Shown here in pieces: positions 23,422-32,617 of a stretch of DNA of 40,274 bases. Position numbers and translations under genes: made by a program. Position 1 is the stretch's first letter. Every line of letters starts with the position of its first letter. The DNA comes from Candidatus Gastranaerophilales bacterium. GTDB taxonomy: Bacteria > Cyanobacteriota > Vampirovibrionia > Gastranaerophilales > Gastranaerophilaceae. The DNA lies in contig CALVEB010000019.1 in NCBI GenBank assembly GCA_944326465.1, positions 1-40,274 of the forward strand, given 5' to 3'. The notes under the pieces were generated by a model, which was given only the letters and a program-made list of their open reading frames with translations, was not told the DNA's origin and did not search any database.

Positions 23422-26250
23422 TTACACAGTTTCTAATTTCTTAAAATACTCTTTGTTTGCAGCAAGTGTATTCGGGGTTGCATTGATTGAATATACCGGT
23501 TTTGAATTAAAAATGTGATTTGCCATATTATAAATATCATCGACTGTTATATTATCAATCATATCTATAAACTGGTTTTCTCTTGAAGGGCCGTAATAAT
23601 TGTGAAGTCCAATATCAAGACTTATCATTTTGCCAAATCCGTCTTCATTATCAGACAATATCAGATTTTTCAGATAAAGTTTTGCGTTTTCAAGTTCTTT
23701 TTCTGAAACTTTTTCTGTTTTAATTTTTTGAATATGTCTATTGAATCCGTCAATAGATTTTTGAACGTTATCGTAGCTTATTTCGCCTGTTTGTTTATTT
23801 TCTGTAGTTGTACCGATGCGAAGTCTCATAATGCCTGTATTGTCGTGATAGTTTACAGTTGAGCGAACAGAGTAAGCAAGTTTTTCGGTTTCACGCAGAT
23901 CCTGAAACAGTCTGGAGGAGGAATTACCGCCCAGAATAATATTTAAAAGCCTTACAGTAACATCATCTTTTAAGTTACCGTTGTTTTTAAATTTAAATGC
24001 TTCAACAATATCGGCTTGATTTTTGTTATGGGTATCAGTCAGAACTTTTGTTTGCGCAACAGGTGTATAAGTATCAAGAATTGCCGGATTTATGTCTGCA
24101 AACTGTTTATTTCCGGCCGGAAGATGCTTGGTTAAAGTATTTAAAAGCTCAGGATTTTGTTTAAAAGGTGCAGATATAACAATGGAGCCGCTCGGGTTTT
24201 TCATAAGGTATTCATACAGACCGCGCACATCAGCGAGCGTTACTTTTTTAAGTCCTTCTTTTATATCTTCATCGGTTGCGCCATAGTTGTCATTAGGGAA
24301 TAATTCTTTGTTTAATTTTTCCATCGGGGTTTTATCAGCAAGTTCAATTGCTTCCAGAATTTGTTTTTTAGCCATATCAAGTGTAGCTTCTGTTATTCTG
24401 GGATTTAGCAAAACCTCATTAATTGCATCAAGAGTTTTTGGCAAATCTTCTGCTGCAAAATATGCATTTGCGCCTAAACCGGATTCATCCGCTCTGAATT
24501 TTACAGATATAGCATCCTTATTCAAGTCTGCGAGGTAATCAAATTCATGACGTGAGGCAGAACCTGCATTCAGCATTTTATGCAGTATTATAGGTGTTGC
24601 AGGGTTGACGTTTGCAGAATAAAGATTTTCAAAAGCTATGGATAAATCACAATTGTTTGTTTTGGAATTGTTTGTGATGATCTGAAAATTATTAGATGTT
24701 TTATAGGATTTGACATTATCCATATTAATAGCTGTTTTTTTGAGGATATTATCAGAATTGCCGGTAAATGTTATTTTTTGTGCCGCAACGTGATTTTTCC
24801 TCAATGCAGCTTCATCTATAGTATCAGGATGAACAAGTACAATAGATGCTTTTGTGGTATCAAGATATTTTGCGGCTGCATTTGAAATATCTTGAGGAGT
24901 CAGGCTGTCGACCATTTTTTCGTAATCGTTTATGGTGTTTAGAATACCGTCAAGAGTTGCTTCGCCGATTATTGTATTCAAATCCGCAGAGCATTCAAAG
25001 TTGCTTGCAAAATTCCTTTTCAAAGTTTTCTTGATAAAGCTCATTTCTTCTTGAGTCGGCGGATTATGTTCAATCTCATCGAGTTTGTTTGCAATAGTTC
25101 TCAGAACTTTTGGTGAATTTTCTTCTGTTGTTTCGGCATTGAAAACTATTGCAAGCCCGTCTGACTGTTTTGTGCTTACTGTTTCAACATTCATATATAT
25201 TTCGGCGTTGTAATCTCTTAGTACTTTTGAGAGTCTTGCGTTTTTAGAACCTGTGAGAAGTACTGACAGTGCTTTCAATAAAACTTGTCCTTTTGCATCA
25301 TTATCAGCAGGGCCGTTGAATGCAGCATAAATACCTGTTGAATGCGCTTTATCTGAAATTATATCTTCTCTTACTGCGCTTTGAACAGGCTGCAATTTTT
25401 CATAGTTGCGGCTTGCCTGTGGTGTTTTTGTTGAATTGAAATATTTCGCAACAAGTTTAATTGTTTCGTCAGGATCTACTTCTCCTGTTATAACTGTTGT
25501 TGTATTTGCAGGATAGTAGTTACGGTTAAAGTAATCAACAACATCTTCGCGGCTCAAATTCGTTATGTTATCAGTTGTGCCGCCTATCAAATCTACTGAT
25601 GTGGATTGAATATTATATAAATTTTTTATTGCGCGGTTAACGCCAATATTATCGGGATTAGAAAGAATCATATTAATTTCAGAATTAACAATGCCTTTTT
25701 CTTTTTCAAGTTTATCCGCGAGAAAATACGGAGATTGGAGCATTGAGGCCTGAAGTTTGATTTTTTCTTCCAGATCTCCTTTACGTAGCAGATTTGAATT
25801 TATATAATAATTTGTTTCTGCATATCCTGTTGCAGCATTGCTTGAGGCGCCCATTTCATTAACACGTGTAAAAAATTCATCTGCATCCAATCCTTTTGAG
25901 CCGTTGAAGAGGTTGTGCTCAATAAAATGGCTTATGCCGCGTAAATTGTCAGGCTCATTCATTGAACCTGTTTTTACATAACTTTTTACAACGGTTGTGC
26001 CTTCTTTCGGAATTATAATTACATTTTGTCCGTTACCGAGTTTATATAAAGATGCTGTTGTATCATAAGGCAGTTTGATATCTTTTATTTTCTGATAACT
26101 AACAGGAATATTGACATTAAAATCCGGCGTAACATCCGGCAGACGATCAATTTGTTTATGGGGTTTGTTCGTCTCAGGTTTGTCCGGACTTTGTTGCGTC
26201 TGGATATTCAATTTTATTCTGTCAAGATAATTACTACTAATTTGCTGCAT
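23422..26250 (-). CDS. M16-family zinc metallopeptidase
   Basis: Insulysin/pitrilysin-type peptidase, 942 aa: two M16 halves each with an active-like and an inactive-like domain. The inverted zinc motif HxxEH is HFIEH at 108-112, with the third ligand in GIVNSEINMILSN downstream. The N-half shows GISHFIEHNLFNGSKG and ETNYYINS. The C-half has the usual FKNNGNLKDDVTVRLLNIILGG and SSRLFQDLRETEKLAYSV. There is no signal peptide, so it probably degrades peptides in the cytoplasm. The ATG at 26250 is chosen (AGGTAG 6 nt before); an in-frame ATG at 26298 lies inside the terminator hairpin of the upstream gene. Confidence 0.9.
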   Translation of the reverse strand: MQQISSNYLDRIKLNIQTQQSPDKPETNKPHKQIDRLPDVTPDFNVNIPVSYQKIKDIKLPYDTTASLYKLGNGQNVIIIPKEGTTVVKSYVKTGSMNEPDNLRGISHFIEHNLFNGSKGLDADEFFTRVNEMGASSNAATGYAETNYYINSNLLRKGDLEEKIKLQASMLQSPYFLADKLEKEKGIVNSEINMILSNPDNIGVNRAIKNLYNIQSTSVDLIGGTTDNITNLSREDVVDYFNRNYYPANTTTVITGEVDPDETIKLVAKYFNSTKTPQASRNYEKLQPVQSAVREDIISDKAHSTGIYAAFNGPADNDAKGQVLLKALSVLLTGSKNARLSKVLRDYNAEIYMNVETVSTKQSDGLAIVFNAETTEENSPKVLRTIANKLDEIEHNPPTQEEMSFIKKTLKRNFASNFECSADLNTIIGEATLDGILNTINDYEKMVDSLTPQDISNAAAKYLDTTKASIVLVHPDTIDEAALRKNHVAAQKITFTGNSDNILKKTAINMDNVKSYKTSNNFQIITNNSKTNNCDLSIAFENLYSANVNPATPIILHKMLNAGSASRHEFDYLADLNKDAISVKFRADESGLGANAYFAAEDLPKTLDAINEVLLNPRITEATLDMAKKQILEAIELADKTPMEKLNKELFPNDNYGATDEDIKEGLKKVTLADVRGLYEYLMKNPSGSIVISAPFKQNPELLNTLTKHLPAGNKQFADINPAILDTYTPVAQTKVLTDTHNKNQADIVEAFKFKNNGNLKDDVTVRLLNIILGGNSSSRLFQDLRETEKLAYSVRSTVNYHDNTGIMRLRIGTTTENKQTGEISYDNVQKSIDGFNRHIQKIKTEKVSEKELENAKLYLKNLILSDNEDGFGKMISLDIGLHNYYGPSRENQFIDMIDNITVDDIYNMANHIFNSKPVYSINATPNTLAANKEYFKKLETV

Positions 26251-26288
26251 GAGACTACCTATAATATGATTAAAAAACGAAAAAAAGA

Positions 26289-26316
26289 AAAATTGCACAT
26301 TTTTATATGTGCAATT
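26289..26316 (-). terminator. Terminator of the zinc-ribbon gene
   Basis: 11-bp perfect stem AAATTGCACAT / ATGTGCAATTT with a 6-nt loop, followed on the minus strand by TTCTTTTTTT. Confidence 0.8.
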
Positions 26317-26345
26317 TAATATAACTTAATAAGGAGGTAAAATTT

Positions 26346-26657
26346 TTATTTTGGCAAATATTTTTGCCAATCAGAGTCTAAATTTTGAATAAATCTATGC
26401 GCATCAATTACATCGTCATAATTAATAGCCTCAAGACCTTCAACTACTTCAAACGCCATATCTTCGGGATTTTTGAGTTCTATATTTGTAAGTCCCAAAA
26501 ACGCAGCCCCGAATGATTTACCGCAATGCTGGCAGGTTAGATGCACAACAAGCAGTCCTGTCTCTTCGCGTTTGATTTCTATCGAATCTTCATCAAACCC
26601 CTTACGGCAGACTGAACAACATAGATTATTAAATAATTGTTTTATTTTCTTTTTCAT
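26346..26657 (-). CDS. Small zinc-ribbon protein, unknown function
   Basis: 103 aa. Two CxxC knuckles, CSVC near 14-17 and CQHC near 42-45, form a likely zinc ribbon, with a basic N-terminus (MKKKIKQLF) and an acidic helical C-terminus (NPEDMAFEVVEGLEAINYDDVIDAHRF). AGAGGGATTT before the ATG supports the start. Possibly a regulatory or RNA-associated protein; not recognised. Confidence 0.75.
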   Translation of the reverse strand: MKKKIKQLFNNLCCSVCRKGFDEDSIEIKREETGLLVVHLTCQHCGKSFGAAFLGLTNIELKNPEDMAFEVVEGLEAINYDDVIDAHRFIQNLDSDWQKYLPK

Positions 26658-26770
26658 AAATCCCTCTTTCTAAAATTGTACCATGAATTTTTTAAATCAG
26701 TGTTCAAATATGTTACAAAATATTACTTTCAGGGAATAATATAAGTGTAAACATTTAGGAGAAGTTTATC

Positions 26771-26866
26771 ATGGAAGCTATCAATTTAATCTTGTTCGGA
26801 TTCATCGTTTACACTGCTTTAATCGTTGTTCCTAGTATCTGGGAAGAACTTACAACAGAAGGATAA
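26771..26866 (+). CDS. 31-aa single-span membrane protein
   Basis: Encodes MEAINLILFGFIVYTALIVV then PSIWEELTTEG. One hydrophobic helix at about 5-22 with a short acidic tail. A strong TAGGAG site lies 9 nt before the ATG. A weak hairpin (GCAATTT/AAATTGC, 26894-26916) follows. The design resembles tiny bitopic subunits of membrane complexes, including small photosystem subunits of cyanobacteria, but I cannot identify it. Confidence 0.65.
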   Translation: MEAINLILFGFIVYTALIVVPSIWEELTTEG

Positions 26867-27009
26867 TCCTCAAAGTTACAGACGAAAAGCATCGCAATTT
26901 GTTGCACAAAAATTGCTTTCCTGAATTTTTTACCAGGTAGAAGAGTATGGACAATAAGAAGTGTAGGTAATACGTTAATTCCAAAACGTATAGTTGTTGT
27001 GCGCTAATT

Positions 27010-28353
27010 TTACCCGAGAACTTCTTTGAGGCATTTTAGTGCTGTATCTGTTACATAGTCCATTTCTTCAGGCTTGATAATTAATGGCGGATTAAAGTAT
27101 ATTACATCACCCAGCGGGCGCAGTAATACACCGTTTTGTAGTGCCTTTTTATAGATTTGATACCCTGTTCGAAGTTTTGAATCAAAAGGCTCTTTTGTAT
27201 TTTTATCTTTTACAAGTTCTATTGCATTAATTAAACCTATAGAGCGCACTTCGCCGACGTTTTTGTGCGGAAGGAATTTTTCTTTGATAATTTTATTGAA
27301 ATATTTAGCATTCTTATTAGCTTTTTCAATAATATGTTCATCTTCAAGAATATTAAGCACTTCAATTGCTGCAGAACAGGCAAGCGGGTTTCCGCTGTAG
27401 GTATGGCTGTGCATAAACGCTTTGCCTTCATTGTAATCAGCATAAAACGCATCATAAATCTTTTGTGTTGTGATAAACATAGCCATAGGCATATATCCGC
27501 CGGTTAATCCTTTTGAAAGACACATAATATCAGGAGAAACCCCTGCATGGTCAAACGCAAACATCTTTCCTGTTCTTCCGTAGCCCGTTGCAATTTCATC
27601 CGCGATTAAGTGTACGTTGTACTCATCACAAAGTTCACGTAATTTTTTTAAATACAAAGGCGGATAAACTCTCATGCCCGCCGAACCTTGCAATAACGGC
27701 TCAACCAGAAGAGCACAGGTTTCTTTGCCGTATAGCGCAAATGCCTGTTCTGCTTTTGCAATACATTCACACTGACAGTGGTCTCTATCTTTGCCATACG
27801 GGCATCGGTAACAGTCAGGGCCTTCTATCCTTGCAATGTCAAGCAAAATAGGTTTATAAATTTCTGAATATAAATCAACCCCGCCAACTGATAATGCGCC
27901 GATTGTTTCACCGTGGTAGGCGTCAGATAGTGCCATAAACCGCTTTTTTTGAGGATTTCCGGTTTGGGCGTGATATTGAAAACTTACTTTCATTGCCGCT
28001 TCAATAGCAGATGACCCGTTGTCGGTAAAATTAAATTTACATAGCCCCTGCGGTAAAACTTTAGCAAGCTTTTCACAAAGAGTGATAGCTGGTTTATGGG
28101 AAAAATTTGCAAAGATAACATGTTCAAGCGTATTTATTTGTTTTTTTACAGCAGCATTAATCCGGGGGTTGCAATGTCCTAAAAGGTTACACCACCATGA
28201 ACTCACAACATCATAATATTCTTTCCCGTTAATATCGTAGAGTTTAATCCCTTCGCCGCGTTCTATAACAATCGGCGGTAATTCTTCGTAATCCTTCATT
28301 TGCGAACACGGATGCCAGATGTATTTCAAATCTTTTTCTGCCCAGTTTTCCAT
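27010..28353 (-). CDS. bioA: Adenosylmethionine-8-amino-7-oxononanoate aminotransferase
   Basis: PLP enzyme of biotin synthesis: moves an amino group from S-adenosylmethionine to KAPA to give DAPA. 447 aa. N-terminal WHPCSQMKDYEELPP and SSWWCNLLGHCNPRIN are BioA-specific. DAYHGETIGALSVGG, the PLP aspartate in ADEIATGYGRTGKMFA, and the Schiff-base lysine K281 (SKGLTGGYMPMA) follow. A Cys-rich segment at 181-197 (CYRC, CQCEC) occurs in several family members. Start by AAGGAGATATAAGAG. It begins 3 nt after bioD ends, forming a bioD-bioA operon; bioB and bioF are not in the window. Confidence 0.95.
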   Translation of the reverse strand: MENWAEKDLKYIWHPCSQMKDYEELPPIVIERGEGIKLYDINGKEYYDVVSSWWCNLLGHCNPRINAAVKKQINTLEHVIFANFSHKPAITLCEKLAKVLPQGLCKFNFTDNGSSAIEAAMKVSFQYHAQTGNPQKKRFMALSDAYHGETIGALSVGGVDLYSEIYKPILLDIARIEGPDCYRCPYGKDRDHCQCECIAKAEQAFALYGKETCALLVEPLLQGSAGMRVYPPLYLKKLRELCDEYNVHLIADEIATGYGRTGKMFAFDHAGVSPDIMCLSKGLTGGYMPMAMFITTQKIYDAFYADYNEGKAFMHSHTYSGNPLACSAAIEVLNILEDEHIIEKANKNAKYFNKIIKEKFLPHKNVGEVRSIGLINAIELVKDKNTKEPFDSKLRTGYQIYKKALQNGVLLRPLGDVIYFNPPLIIKPEEMDYVTDTALKCLKEVLG

Positions 28354-28356
28354 CTC

Positions 28357-29040
28357 TTATATCTCCTTGAAAATTCCTTCTAAAATATTTTTTTCAATCT
28401 CTAAGTCCTTCTGATTTTTTCCGACAGTTGTTAGAACAGGTATTCCTGTCAGGATTTCTGCACATTTTTTATTATCAACATGCATAATATCATCATGATT
28501 ATAGCCGTTTAATATAATACCTTTAACCGCAATACCGTGCTGCTTTGCATATTCAGCGGTTAATACTATTGAATTAATTGTGCCGAGTTCTGCAGATGCA
28601 ACAATTACAATATCTAAATCAAGTGCTTTTATGACATCAGGTAATAAAAGATTTTCTTCTATATTGAATGGACAGACAATACCGCCCGCACCTTCTGCGA
28701 CGATATAATCGTATTGTTTTTTTATTGCAGCAAAATCAGATGTTATTTTTTCAAGTTTAATCGGGTTATTTTCTATTCGCGCTGCCAGATGCGGGGAAAC
28801 TGCCGGTTTGAACATATAAGAAACGCATTTTTCAGGCTGAACATTGAGTCCTGCTGTTTTAACTACATAATCACAGTCTCCGGGGATAAGGCGTCCATTT
28901 GTAATTTCAGCCCCGCTCAAAGCCGGCTTATAATATCCGCAATTATATCCTGAATCACGCATATTCTTTACCAGAAGCGCTGATATATACGTTTTCCCGA
29001 TATCCGTGCCTGTTGCTGTCACAAATATCCCTTTTGCCAT
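28357..29040 (-). CDS. bioD: Dethiobiotin synthetase
   Basis: ATP-dependent carboxylation of DAPA to dethiobiotin, the step after BioA. 227 aa. P-loop GTDIGKT at 11-17, YYKPALSGA (substrate lysine region), VAEGAGGIVCPF, and VIVASAELGTINSIVLTAEYA. First gene of the bioD-bioA pair, with AGAGAGG upstream. A strong terminator lies before it, so it has its own promoter. Confidence 0.95.
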   Translation of the reverse strand: MAKGIFVTATGTDIGKTYISALLVKNMRDSGYNCGYYKPALSGAEITNGRLIPGDCDYVVKTAGLNVQPEKCVSYMFKPAVSPHLAARIENNPIKLEKITSDFAAIKKQYDYIVAEGAGGIVCPFNIEENLLLPDVIKALDLDIVIVASAELGTINSIVLTAEYAKQHGIAVKGIILNGYNHDDIMHVDNKKCAEILTGIPVLTTVGKNQKDLEIEKNILEGIFKEI

Positions 29041-29097
29041 TTATATTGCCTCTCTTTCTAAGTATTATTGGGGCGAGCCAACGCGCGGCTCTTATAA

Positions 29098-29130
29098 ATA
29101 TGCGATAACTTTTTTTAAGTTATCGCATAT
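29098..29130 (-). terminator. Terminator of the TpsB-like gene
   Basis: Perfect 14-bp stem ATATGCGATAACTT / AAGTTATCGCATAT with a 5-nt loop, just after the stop on the minus strand, followed by TTATAAG. Confidence 0.8.
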
Positions 29131-29144
29131 CTTAATATGTTTTT

Positions 29145-31067
29145 TTATAAGTTTCCGCCGCCACCGTCAAGGTAGTAATCGTAGTGACGTACGTCATTAT
29201 AATTATTTATATATTCTGCTTCAACATGTTTTTCTATAGCCTGCGGAGCGCCGTGTCTGCTTCTCAAGAGAGCGTCAAAGTCAGGAGCCATAGTTAATTC
29301 AAAGTGGAAGCGGCCATATTTATTTTCTTCATAACGTGTGTCGTTAAGTATCGGGAAGCCCCAGTATAATCTTGCGCTCAAGTCGCCAGGTAATTGTACT
29401 CTAAGCCCCATACCGAGTGATGCCATAAAGTAACTTCCGCCATACGGGTCATAACTTGCAGCAGGGAAGATACCGGCATGGTCTGCAAATATTGCACCTT
29501 TAACATACTTTCCGATAAACGGTATTTTTTGTCCTGAACGCGGGCTTGTGATTTCTCTCGGCAGTAACGGGAACATCAATTCACCGCTTACAAAGTAACC
29601 GTTTTTACCGATCATAAGACCTTCTGAGTAACCTCTGACTGTTGCCAAACCACCGGCTTGAATTTGATCAAGATAAGGTACGTTCTGGCTGCCCGGTATA
29701 ATCTGGTAGTTACTTCTCAATTGACCGATAACGCCGTGAGAGAAGTCGTGTAATCTGACTACCGCACCGCTGTATTTAAAGTAATGGTTGTCGTTTTGTG
29801 AATTTAAAATCGGTATCGCATAGTAAGCACTCTGGCTCGCATACCATATACCGTATTTAGTATCTTTACGCATATTTAATGCTGCTTCAACACTGGTTAC
29901 GTTATCAACACCGAGTTTAACGGCATCATCAAATAATGTAGTTCTTGCACGTTTGTAGTTCAATGCAGCATAACCTTTTAATTCAAAACCAGGTTTTCTT
30001 ATAATCGGCTGCGTATAGTACAAACTGTATTGATATGATTTACTTTTCAAATCAAGAGGCGCAAATTCACCCCATTTAACTTTAGCAAAACCGCTTGAAT
30101 ATAAGAAACCTATACGGCCGTCATGCTTGTTAACAGGAATGTTATAATCAAAGAACGGGCTTGTAACACCGCCGCTTAAATATGTACCGACTGACATTTT
30201 GTCGCGTAAACCGAACAAACTGTCTGCATACAACATAGCACCGCCGCGGAGGCTGCCGGTTGTATAACGTCCCTGGTTATCCATTACACCGACTAAGTGG
30301 AACGGGAATTTTTCATCCGCTTTAATTTCTATATCGGTTGTTCCCGGTTTTTCGCCGGCTTTTAAGTTTGCTGATAATTTAACACCTTCATTGTATCTGT
30401 TAAAATCAAGTACATCTTGTTCCAGATCAACGATATCAAACAGTTCACCTTCTTTTTGCGGTAATCTGTCTGTAATGTATTTCGTACGTGTCCAGCGGTT
30501 CTCTTCAACTGAAATATTACCGATACGGCTTTCTATAACATCAATATAGATATTACCGTCAGTAACTGTTTGTTCCGGCAAAAATGCTTTTGCTGTTACA
30601 TAACCTTTGTCTGCATACAATGTGTTGATTTCATCAATAACAGCTTGAATATCACTGATAAATACGTTTCTGCCGACTAATTTCTGGATAATCGGGTCTG
30701 TTTCTTCTTTTGTTAATATTTCAGATGGTGCAAGCTGAACAGAATTGATATAAACACCTTTGGTGTCGAGTTCGTCAACTGTTGCTTTTATTACATCCTG
30801 AGGCGCCTGATATTGATCTCTATTTTCTACAGGTTCAGGGTTTTCTTTTACATGTTGTCTATTGGTATAATCATCACGGATATAGCGTTCTCTGTTTTGA
30901 AAACGTTCCAGATCCATATCATGTCTGTAGTTCATGCCGCCTTCTTGAAGAGCGTCATTCGGGTTAAAATTCGCCGGTAAATCTACAGAAAATGCCGGAG
31001 TGCTTATTATACAGCAAACAGACATACATAATACGGCTTTTATAAGGTTCTTGCCAATCTTTTTCAT
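29145..31067 (-). CDS. TpsB/ShlB-FhaC-type outer-membrane transporter (two-partner secretion)
   Basis: 640 aa. Signal peptide at 1-28 (ends TPAFS). A polar segment follows, then a ShlB-type POTRA domain (VYINSVQLAPSEILTKEETDPIIQKLVGRNV ... INTLYADKGYVTAKAFLPEQTV ... IYIDVIESRIGNI). A second POTRA-like part leads to an Omp85 beta-barrel with the conserved VRGYSEG motif (about 480). Such proteins export large haemagglutinin-like exoproteins across the outer membrane, which shows the cell has one. No exoprotein gene lies nearby. Odd: after the last barrel strand (GRFHFELTMAP) there is a ~45-residue hydrophilic tail ending HYDYYLDGGGGNL, whereas barrels usually end at the last strand. Confidence 0.85.
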   Translation of the reverse strand: MKKIGKNLIKAVLCMSVCCIISTPAFSVDLPANFNPNDALQEGGMNYRHDMDLERFQNRERYIRDDYTNRQHVKENPEPVENRDQYQAPQDVIKATVDELDTKGVYINSVQLAPSEILTKEETDPIIQKLVGRNVFISDIQAVIDEINTLYADKGYVTAKAFLPEQTVTDGNIYIDVIESRIGNISVEENRWTRTKYITDRLPQKEGELFDIVDLEQDVLDFNRYNEGVKLSANLKAGEKPGTTDIEIKADEKFPFHLVGVMDNQGRYTTGSLRGGAMLYADSLFGLRDKMSVGTYLSGGVTSPFFDYNIPVNKHDGRIGFLYSSGFAKVKWGEFAPLDLKSKSYQYSLYYTQPIIRKPGFELKGYAALNYKRARTTLFDDAVKLGVDNVTSVEAALNMRKDTKYGIWYASQSAYYAIPILNSQNDNHYFKYSGAVVRLHDFSHGVIGQLRSNYQIIPGSQNVPYLDQIQAGGLATVRGYSEGLMIGKNGYFVSGELMFPLLPREITSPRSGQKIPFIGKYVKGAIFADHAGIFPAASYDPYGGSYFMASLGMGLRVQLPGDLSARLYWGFPILNDTRYEENKYGRFHFELTMAPDFDALLRSRHGAPQAIEKHVEAEYINNYNDVRHYDYYLDGGGGNL

Positions 31068-31253
31068 TTAATCACCTTTATTAAATTGTATAATCTCATC
31101 TATCTTTATTTTACTACCATTAACGTTAAATGAGAACGAAAAATGCGCTATTGTTACTAAATTGTAATAAATATTTAAACAAATTTATATAACGACGGGC
31201 ATTTGTCAATGATATTGTAGCCGGTTTTTCTCTTATTGTAAAGTAATTTTTAG

Positions 31254-31284
31254 AAAAATCAATCATTCAAGGTAGTTGATTTTT
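31254..31284 (+). terminator. Terminator-like hairpin upstream of the ompH-like gene
   Basis: AAAAATCAA / TTGATTTTT (9 bp) with a 13-nt loop and a T7 run, about 45 nt before the ompH-like start. It could attenuate that gene or end a small RNA. No promoter was identified with certainty in 31068-31331. Confidence 0.4.
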
Positions 31285-31331
31285 TTATGTTATTTAAGTA
31301 TTGTAATCTTGTGGTAAATAAGGAGAAAAAT

Positions 31332-31802
31332 ATGAACAACAAGTTGAAATTTTTAGCTGTAGGATTGGCTGCATTTGTTATCGGTTTCGGGGTAAATAAT
31401 TATGCTATTTCCGATATGCCGTCCAAAATCGCTGTTGTAGACGTACAAAAAGTTGTTAATTCATCACCTCAGGTTGCTGCACTGAAAAAAGAACAGCAAA
31501 CAAAAGCTCAAGAAGTCGTAAACTTTATTGAAAAAGCAAGAAAAGATGTAATCGCGCAAACTGATCCTAAGAAAAAACAGGCTTTAGAAGAAAAATATAA
31601 TAAAGAATTAAAAGCTAAAAGAGAAAAAATAGAAAAAGATTACACTTCAAAATTGTCAGCAATTGATTCAAAAATTTCATCAGTTATAAATACCGAAGCT
31701 AAAGCAAGAAATTTTGATGTAGTTCTTGCAAAAGGTGCAGTACTTTACGGCGGAACAGATATTACAGACGCTGTTTCAAAAGCTGTAAAAGCAAGCAAAT
31801 AA
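31332..31802 (+). CDS. OmpH/Skp-family periplasmic chaperone
   Basis: 156 aa from the ATG at 31332, set by AAGGAGAAAAAT; the frame extends upstream without support. N-terminal signal or anchor (LKFLAVGLAAFVIGFGV), then IAVVDVQKVVNSSPQVAALKKEQQ, a long Lys/Glu coiled-coil hairpin (about 45-115) and the conserved end VINTEAKARNFDVVLAKGAVLYGGTDITDAV. Skp trimers hold unfolded outer-membrane proteins. It lies divergently next to the TpsB-like barrel gene, which fits that role. Confidence 0.88.
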   Translation: MNNKLKFLAVGLAAFVIGFGVNNYAISDMPSKIAVVDVQKVVNSSPQVAALKKEQQTKAQEVVNFIEKARKDVIAQTDPKKKQALEEKYNKELKAKREKIEKDYTSKLSAIDSKISSVINTEAKARNFDVVLAKGAVLYGGTDITDAVSKAVKASK

Positions 31803-31829
31803 AGTAATTGTAAAACACGGTTTTTAATA

Positions 31830-31864
31830 AAAAAGGCAATGTATATAAACAACATTGCCTTTTT
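31830..31864. terminator. Bidirectional terminator
   Basis: 13-bp stem AAAAAGGCAATGT / ACATTGCCTTTTT with a 9-nt loop, A-tract and T-tract on opposite sides, between convergent genes. Confidence 0.9.
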
Positions 31865-31882
31865 AATATGGATAATTATTTT

Positions 31883-32617
31883 CTATTTAACATAAAAACT
31901 TGCGTTTATGTTTGCATAAATTTTTACTGTTCCGCTTTCAATCGGAGTTGCCATATCGGCGCCCATTGCATTTGATGCTTTGGCCTCCAGCAGATTGTAA
32001 TGAATGCGTGCTGAACTGTTTGTATTACTGCAGCTTCCTGATATAGATTTTATGCCAGATACAGAAGTTGATAGAGCATTTGCAATTATATCAGCCTGAG
32101 ATTTTGCTTTTTGTGTTGCTTTTGCAAGAAGTTCATCGCATTCTGAATCATAATTAGATACTGTGAAATTCAGATTGTTAATATTGGTCGCGCCCAGTGA
32201 AAGAGCTTTATCTATGATTGCGCCGACATCTTTAATATTTTTTGTTCTGACTATAATACTGTTTGATACTTGATATTTGTCAAAATTTCTTTTGTTATTT
32301 GAATAGTTATATAAAGGTGTGGCATTAAAATCTGCTGTTTTTACAAAATCTCCGTTTGCTGTATTAATCATAGATTTCATTGCAGCATAAACCTGATCGG
32401 AAATTTGTTTGTTTTCAAGTGTTGCTTTTTGCATTGATTTTGTGTCGAAAGTTTGTACTTCAATTGAGATTTCAGCTACATCGGAAGCTATTTCTTTATT
32501 AGCGCTTGCGCTTGCTGAGATAAATCCGCGTTCATCGGTTGTTGTAACATTAGCCTGAGTTGCCAGTCCGCCGATTAAAAGACCTGTAATTGCAGCTGCT
32601 AGTAATACTTTTTTCAT
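31883..32617 (-). CDS. SIMPL-domain (DUF541) exported protein
   Basis: 244 aa with an N-terminal signal peptide (KKVLLAAAITGLLIGGLATQA). SIMPL fold signs: GFISASASANKEIASDVAEISIEVQT, LYNYSNNKRNFDKYQVSNSIIVRTKNIKDVGAIIDKALSLGATNINNLNFTVSN, and KATQKAKSQADIIANALSTSVSGIKSISG. It is probably periplasmic or membrane-tethered. The family's function is poorly known; some members relate to envelope or oxidative stress. It overlaps the upstream gene by 4 nt. Confidence 0.85.
   Translation of the reverse strand: MKKVLLAAAITGLLIGGLATQANVTTTDERGFISASASANKEIASDVAEISIEVQTFDTKSMQKATLENKQISDQVYAAMKSMINTANGDFVKTADFNATPLYNYSNNKRNFDKYQVSNSIIVRTKNIKDVGAIIDKALSLGATNINNLNFTVSNYDSECDELLAKATQKAKSQADIIANALSTSVSGIKSISGSCSNTNSSARIHYNLLEAKASNAMGADMATPIESGTVKIYANINASFYVK

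Noticed and set aside
26331-26390. Perfect AAGGAGG on + strand followed by a TTG
   Set aside because: The frame it would open is only 13 codons and lies antisense to the end of the zinc-ribbon gene.
26970-27000. Inverted repeat ATACGTT/AACGTAT after bioA
   Set aside because: Short stem with no T-run on the minus strand; too weak to call a terminator.
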